A DNA stretch of 28,130 nt from JBBQYA01 sp038209155 (GTDB lineage: Bacteria; Bacteroidota; Bacteroidia; Sphingobacteriales; Sphingobacteriaceae), in NCBI GenBank assembly GCA_038209155.1, contig JBBQYA010000031.1, positions 1 to 28,130 on the forward strand, given 5' to 3'. The notes under the pieces were generated by a model. That model saw only the letters and a list, made by a program, of their open reading frames with translations. It did no database searches and was not told the origin of the DNA. Both the position numbers and the translations under genes were made by a program. Below, one piece after another: positions 24,110 to 28,130 of the stretch; position 1 is the first letter of the stretch, and the number at the start of each line of letters is the position of its first letter.

Positions 24110-25498
24110 CTATAAATGGATTACTTCTCCATAAGCATCTGCAGCAGCTTCCATAATTGCCTCACTCATAGTTGGATGCGGGTGCACAGATTTTATAATT
24201 TCGTGTCCTGTAGTTTCTAGTTTTCGAGCAACTACTGCTTCACCAATCATTTCTGTCACGTTATGTCCTATAAAATGTGCTCCTAACCATTCTCCATATT
24301 TGGCATCGAAAATGACTTTTACAAAACCATCTTTTGTACCTGCAGCACTAGCTTTTCCTGATGCTGAGAATGGGAATTTTCCAATTTTAACTTCGTAGCC
24401 AGCTTCTTTTGCTGCTTTTTCTGTCATGCCTACAGATGCAATTTCTGGTGAGCAATACGTACAACCTGGAATATTTCCATAGTTCAAAGGTTCTGGATGG
24501 TGACCTGCAATTTTTTCAACACAAATAATACCTTCTGCCGATGAAACATGAGCTAACGCTTGTCCTGGCACGATATCACCAATAGCGTAAATTCCTTTTA
24601 CATTGGTTTGATAAAACTCATCCACCATCACTTTTCCTTTTTCTGTTTTGATTCCTAAACTTTCTAATCCAATATTTTCTATGTTTGAAGTAACACCTAC
24701 AGCCGACAAAACGATTTCCGCTTCGATTACCTCATGGCCAGTTGGAGTTTTAATGGACACTTTACAAAGCTTTCCGCTAGCATCTACAGATTCTACAGAT
24801 GAGCCTGTCATTACATTAATTCCAGATTTTTTGAAACTGCGGGATAATGCTTTTGAAATATCTTCATCCTCTAATGGAACAATGTTTCCTAAAAATTCTA
24901 CTAAAGTTACTTTTGTTCCCATAGTAGAATAAAAATAGGCAAACTCACATCCAATAGCTCCAGATCCTACTACTACCAAACTTGCAGGAAATTTAGGTAA
25001 AGTCATTGCATCGCGATATCCTATTACTTTTTTACCATCCTGTTTTAAATTAGGTAATTCTTTGGATCGAGTTCCTGTTGCAATAATTATATTTTTTGCT
25101 TCGTAATCTGTGATTTTTCCATTTTTATCTTTTACTTCTACTACACCTTGCTTTTTCACTTTTCCAAAACCCATGATCACATCCACTTTATTCTTTTTCA
25201 AAAGAAATTGTACGCCTTTACTCATTCCGTCTGCTACATCTCTACTTCTTTTTATCACTGCAGAAAAATCAGCAGAGAATCCCTTTACTTCGATACCATA
25301 ATCGCTTGCATGGGTTAAATAATCAAATACTTGTGCACTTTTTAATAATGCTTTAGTTGGAATACAACCCCAGTTTAAACAAACACCACCAAGAGATTCT
25401 ACTTCTATTATGGCTGTTTTCAATCCTAATTGCGATGCTCTGATTGCTGCCACATATCCTCCAGGACCACTACCTATTATTATTAAATCGTAATTCAT
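24110..25498 (-). CDS. lpdA: Dihydrolipoyl dehydrogenase (E3)
   Basis: Flavoprotein that reoxidises the dihydrolipoyl groups of pyruvate and 2-oxoglutarate dehydrogenase complexes and of the glycine cleavage system, passing electrons to NAD. FAD-binding GSGPGG (9-14), redox-active disulfide Cys40/Cys45 in GGVCLNWGC, NAD-binding GSGAIGCEFA, the second FAD motif IYAIGDIV, and the His441/Glu446 pair in HPHPTMSE are all present. The length of 462 residues is normal. A TTG seven codons upstream is open too, but the ATG at 25498 puts the beta-alpha-beta fold at its usual place. No E1 or E2 gene is adjacent. The 105-bp repeat array lies just upstream of its promoter. Confidence 0.97.
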   Translation of the reverse strand: MNYDLIIIGSGPGGYVAAIRASQLGLKTAIIEVESLGGVCLNWGCIPTKALLKSAQVFDYLTHASDYGIEVKGFSADFSAVIKRSRDVADGMSKGVQFLLKKNKVDVIMGFGKVKKQGVVEVKDKNGKITDYEAKNIIIATGTRSKELPNLKQDGKKVIGYRDAMTLPKFPASLVVVGSGAIGCEFAYFYSTMGTKVTLVEFLGNIVPLEDEDISKALSRSFKKSGINVMTGSSVESVDASGKLCKVSIKTPTGHEVIEAEIVLSAVGVTSNIENIGLESLGIKTEKGKVMVDEFYQTNVKGIYAIGDIVPGQALAHVSSAEGIICVEKIAGHHPEPLNYGNIPGCTYCSPEIASVGMTEKAAKEAGYEVKIGKFPFSASGKASAAGTKDGFVKVIFDAKYGEWLGAHFIGHNVTEMIGEAVVARKLETTGHEIIKSVHPHPTMSEAIMEAAADAYGEVIHL

Positions 25499-25516
25499 GT
25501 TTAAAATTAATTTTGG

Positions 25517-25524
25517 CAAAAATA
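25517..25524 (-). promoter_or_regulatory. -7 box upstream of lpdA
   Basis: TATTTTTG on the minus strand is an exact TAnnTTTG, 18 bases before the lpdA ATG. The -33 region is not conserved. The tandem array starts about 70 bases further upstream. Confidence 0.45.
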
Positions 25525-25594
25525 GCTTTTTTTTTAAATTATGTAAGGAATGGAAATAGATGAAGGATTAATGTTTTTACTAAAAATCTTATTT

Positions 25595-26045
25595 AGCCAT
25601 GAATTTCATGAACGATCATAAATGATAAAATAATTTTATGCAATAAAAACAACTTGATAAGTTTGCTTTTTTCTATGATAAGTTTTTAGATAAAATTTTA
25701 GCCACGAATTGCACGAACGATCACAAATGAAAAAATAATTTTATTCAATAAAACAACTTGATGCGTTTGTTTTTTTTGTTAAATAAGTTTTTAGATAAAA
25801 TTTTAGCCACATATTGCACGAACGATCACAAATGAAAAAATAATTTTATTCAATAAAAACAACTTGATGCGTTTGCTTTTTTTCTTTATTAAGTTTTTAG
25901 ATAAAATTTTAGCCACAAATTGCAAGAACGATCACAAATGAAAAAATAATTTTATTCAATAAAACAACTTGATGCGTTTGCTTTTTTTCATTAATAAGTT
26001 TATAGATAAAATTTTTGCCACCAATTATTTGAAAGATTATAGATG
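25595..26045. repeat. Tandem array of 105-106 bp repeats, four full copies plus a decayed fifth
   Basis: Units start at AGCC: 25595-25699 (105), 25700-25804 (105), 25805-25910 (106) and 25911-26015 (105), with a diverged partial copy from 26016 to about 26045. The middle three units are nearly identical; the 39 bases at 25715-25753 recur unchanged in units 2-4. The outer copies have drifted. Each unit begins with a finer 9-10 base repeat (CACGAATTG, CACGAACGAT, CACAAATGA), then an imperfect palindrome TTTTATTCAATAAAA, then T-rich and A-rich tracts. The junctions form TAAAATTTTA. There are no unique spacers and no cas genes, so it is not a CRISPR. It fills most of the 595-base gap between the MuiA-like gene and lpdA; the rest of the gap shows nothing beyond the lpdA -7 box. 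Confidence 0.93.
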
Positions 26046-26093
26046 AAAAATGATTCTCATTATTTTAATGATTAAAATTATATTTAAAACAAA

Positions 26094-27713
26094 TTACAAA
26101 CCTATCAATCTTTTATCTTTTGGATATTTTACTTCGTAAGAGAATCTCAATTTCCTTGTTTCAGAAGGGGCGAGGCTGATTTTCCAAACTATTTTTCCAG
26201 TTTCTTTATTTAATACTGCATTACCTAAATCAATTATTTTCACCTCTATACTATTATCGGAGATGATTGGAATTTGATCTTCAACTAAAATTGTTGCCAT
26301 TGCATTTTTAGTATTTCTTAGTTCAATTTCATAAATAAAATTTTCACGTTTATTACTACCAATCGTTTTTTCGCTATCTAAATCTTTTATTTTTTTTCTG
26401 GTAGCCACTATCCCTTTATCCTTACCCAAAGAAACTGCTAAGGTATCTGAGGTAGTAACAGGATTTATGTAGGTTTCGCCTACAAAAACACCTTCAAAAT
26501 AGATATTTGCACCACCAGCTAATAAATTATATTCTTCCCAATTATTGATATAACCTAATAAATAAACCGATGGATCTAATTTTGGAACGGTTGCATGGCT
26601 GTAGGTTGCAGGAATTTTATATTCTTGAATCGCTACCGTAATAGCTTGACCCCCAGATGAAATTGAATAAGGAATACCGATTTCAAAGTTTCTAGCGAGT
26701 GTTGTTTGGTAAGCCTGAACATTTTCATCTTGAAAAACACCAGCAGAAGTAGAAACTGCATTATTAAATGATCTTGTTGATAAATTTCTTATTTCACCTG
26801 ATTTTGCAGATGCGCTCTCTTGTAACAAAACTTGTTTTTGATAATAACTAAGTAGTTGCGGATTCAATTCGGATTTCATTCCACGATCGTTTGGATTTAA
26901 TGTTGAAAGCGTAATTTTTACTTTATCCCAATCCATGCCTGTTTGCTGGTACACATCTGCTTTGTACAAAAGTTCTATCGGACTTTTAATGCTGGCAGCT
27001 CGCAAATCATATTTGGGAGTCCATCCAGCAGGGTTGGCCACAAAAGATAAATTTATAGTAGCAAAGCAATTCGCTTTTGCTGATACTGATATTTGAACTT
27101 CGGTTGTAGTTAAATTTTGGTTGATGTTTTCTTGACCTATTTGTCCATTTAGTTTATCTTCTATTTGTTTTAACTCATTGATTTTTTTGTTGGTTTTAGA
27201 AATCAAATTTCGAATGGATAAAATCCGTTCTCTAAAAAAATCTGCTGTTTGTTTTAACTCTGTTATAGAAACTCCAACATTATCTCCTCCAATAGATTTA
27301 TTCGCCAAAATCATAGACTCTTCTTGTTCCAGAGCAGTTTTTCTATTAATTTCTGTTTCAATTCTTTCTTTCGTAGTTAATAGAGAATCATCTAATTTCT
27401 TGATAGAAGGTTTTCTAATTCCTTCTCTTAAATAATTAAATCTGCTCGAAACATTTAAAATGGTAAAATCTCCACTACCCGAAACGTTTATACTGTTTGC
27501 ATTTAATGAGGTTGGTAATCCATAAATTATAATATCGGTTGCACCCGCATTAATATTTGTGCTACTGGTTGTATTTATTTCAGCTGAAAAAAGAAAAACA
27601 GTTACCGATTTTATTTTTGGGGAAAGTAGTTTTTGATCATTTTCTGCTTTGGAGCAGGGTATATAAATAATGTTTGCAAGGATCAATGCAGCAATAAATG
27701 GGAGAAACTTCAT
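26094..27713 (-). CDS. DUF4139 / mucoidy inhibitor MuiA-like exported protein
   Basis: A 539-residue exported protein. A signal peptide covers about residues 1-23 (ending CSKA). An N-terminal DUF4140-type domain follows (VKSVTVFLFSAEINTTS ... DIIIYGLPTSLNANSINV), then a coiled-coil stretch at about 105-185, and the C-terminal DUF4139 domain (WTPKYDLRA ... KVKITLSTLNPNDRG ... SVYLLGYINNWEEYNLLAG ... NFIYEIELRNTKN ... LRFSYEVKYPKDKRL). The family is widespread and named after a Shigella gene affecting mucoid phenotype; its biochemical activity is unknown. The lack of a T9SS tail suggests a periplasmic place. It is a single gene upstream of the tandem array. Confidence 0.87.
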   Translation of the reverse strand: MKFLPFIAALILANIIYIPCSKAENDQKLLSPKIKSVTVFLFSAEINTTSSTNINAGATDIIIYGLPTSLNANSINVSGSGDFTILNVSSRFNYLREGIRKPSIKKLDDSLLTTKERIETEINRKTALEQEESMILANKSIGGDNVGVSITELKQTADFFRERILSIRNLISKTNKKINELKQIEDKLNGQIGQENINQNLTTTEVQISVSAKANCFATINLSFVANPAGWTPKYDLRAASIKSPIELLYKADVYQQTGMDWDKVKITLSTLNPNDRGMKSELNPQLLSYYQKQVLLQESASAKSGEIRNLSTRSFNNAVSTSAGVFQDENVQAYQTTLARNFEIGIPYSISSGGQAITVAIQEYKIPATYSHATVPKLDPSVYLLGYINNWEEYNLLAGGANIYFEGVFVGETYINPVTTSDTLAVSLGKDKGIVATRKKIKDLDSEKTIGSNKRENFIYEIELRNTKNAMATILVEDQIPIISDNSIEVKIIDLGNAVLNKETGKIVWKISLAPSETRKLRFSYEVKYPKDKRLIGL

Positions 27714-27890
27714 AGATTTTTTTTGGCAAATAACGAAGAAATAACGTAAAGTGTATCTGCAAAGAAAAAAACCAAATTAATTTGTCCAAAATAAAATCTA
27801 TGTAAATAAAAAAAAACTTAAATAAAATTTTAATTTATTAAAAAATGGAGAAGGTTAATTTTTGATGTTTTTTAATTTTAATTAATTCGA

Positions 27891-28130
27891 TCAAAATTGG
27901 TTTATTCTCTTTTCCAATTCTTCAAACGAGAATACCTTTATTTCATTTTCATACAAAATTCTTATCCGATACATATTAGCTTTAAAAGCAGATATATCTA
28001 AAACCAAATTTTCCGATTTATTAGAATAAATAAGCTTTGAACTTATATCAAAAATTAATACTTGAGCAGATGATGGAATTCCAATTGTTTCCATCGTTAA
28101 TAAACCACGAGTTGGGTTAAGATAGACTTT
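27891..28130 (-). CDS. 3' end of a T9SS-secreted protein gene (truncated by the window)
   Basis: The last 79 codons of a gene whose 5' part lies beyond the right edge. The frame is open to the final base and begins KVYLNPTRGLLTME, followed by VLIFDISSKLIYS, then MYRIRILYENEIKVFSFEEL. This is the pattern of a type A T9SS C-terminal sorting domain (Y/P-N-P-x-x-G, a strand with a DxxGK-like turn, and a final G/xYxxxI strand). The parent protein is therefore probably secreted or surface-attached. Its main domain is not visible. The internal ATG at 28094 is not the start. Confidence 0.8.
   Translation of the reverse strand, partial: KVYLNPTRGLLTMETIGIPSSAQVLIFDISSKLIYSNKSENLVLDISAFKANMYRIRILYENEIKVFSFEELEKRINQF

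Noticed and set aside
25595..26045. CRISPR array
   Set aside because: Repeats are contiguous at 105-106 bp without unique spacers, and no cas gene is present.

Overview
The window looks like an ordinary, AT-rich chromosomal stretch of a Bacteroidota bacterium. Three things support this. There are type IX secretion (T9SS) C-terminal sorting domains on the gene at 12028-14952 and on the truncated gene at the right edge. The primary sigma factor is short and lacks region 1.1, as in this phylum. Several genes have promoter -7 boxes of the phylum type TAnnTTTG. I cannot assign a class or genus. No rRNA, tRNA, CRISPR array, transposase or phage gene was seen.

Layout. 1-1660 is gene-poor: a GC-richer nested inverted-repeat element (19-170), then about 1.5 kb of very AT-rich DNA that may hold a decayed minus-strand gene (about 1124-1566). 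1661-7654 holds pcm (-), a lipoprotein gene and a polyprenyl-phosphate sugar transferase (+, coupled by TGATG), and priA with a DUF423 membrane protein (-). 7739-11045 holds an 869-residue anchored beta-propeller protein (+) and tsaB (-). 11105-17771 carries three unrelated zinc metallopeptidases: an M43-like metzincin, an M36-like gluzincin with a T9SS tail, and an M13 lipoprotein peptidase. A pabA/trpG glutamine amidotransferase lies among them. 17828-18917 is an ECF sigma factor overlapping a four-helix membrane protein that may be its regulator. 18954-21962 has an alpha/beta hydrolase (-), an FAD amine-oxidase-like enzyme (+) and an HMCES/YedK abasic-site protein (+). 22137-25498 is rpoD, a lactonase-like metallo-beta-lactamase-fold hydrolase and dihydrolipoyl dehydrogenase, all minus. 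25595-26045 is an array of four full 105-106 bp tandem repeats plus a decayed fifth. 26094-28130 is a DUF4139/MuiA-like exported protein and the 3' end of a T9SS cargo gene.

Most genes are single transcription units with frequent strand switching. Convergent ends are separated by hairpin terminators in some places (11978-12011, 17790-17820) and by almost nothing in others (4789/4790). Cooperation between neighbours is supported only for three pairs: lipoprotein plus sugar transferase, sigma factor plus membrane protein, and priA plus DUF423 by spacing alone.

I did not find a clear new multi-gene system. The best leads are the nested inverted-repeat element at the left edge, the 105-bp array upstream of lpdA, the sigma/membrane-protein overlap, and the eight-repeat propeller protein.
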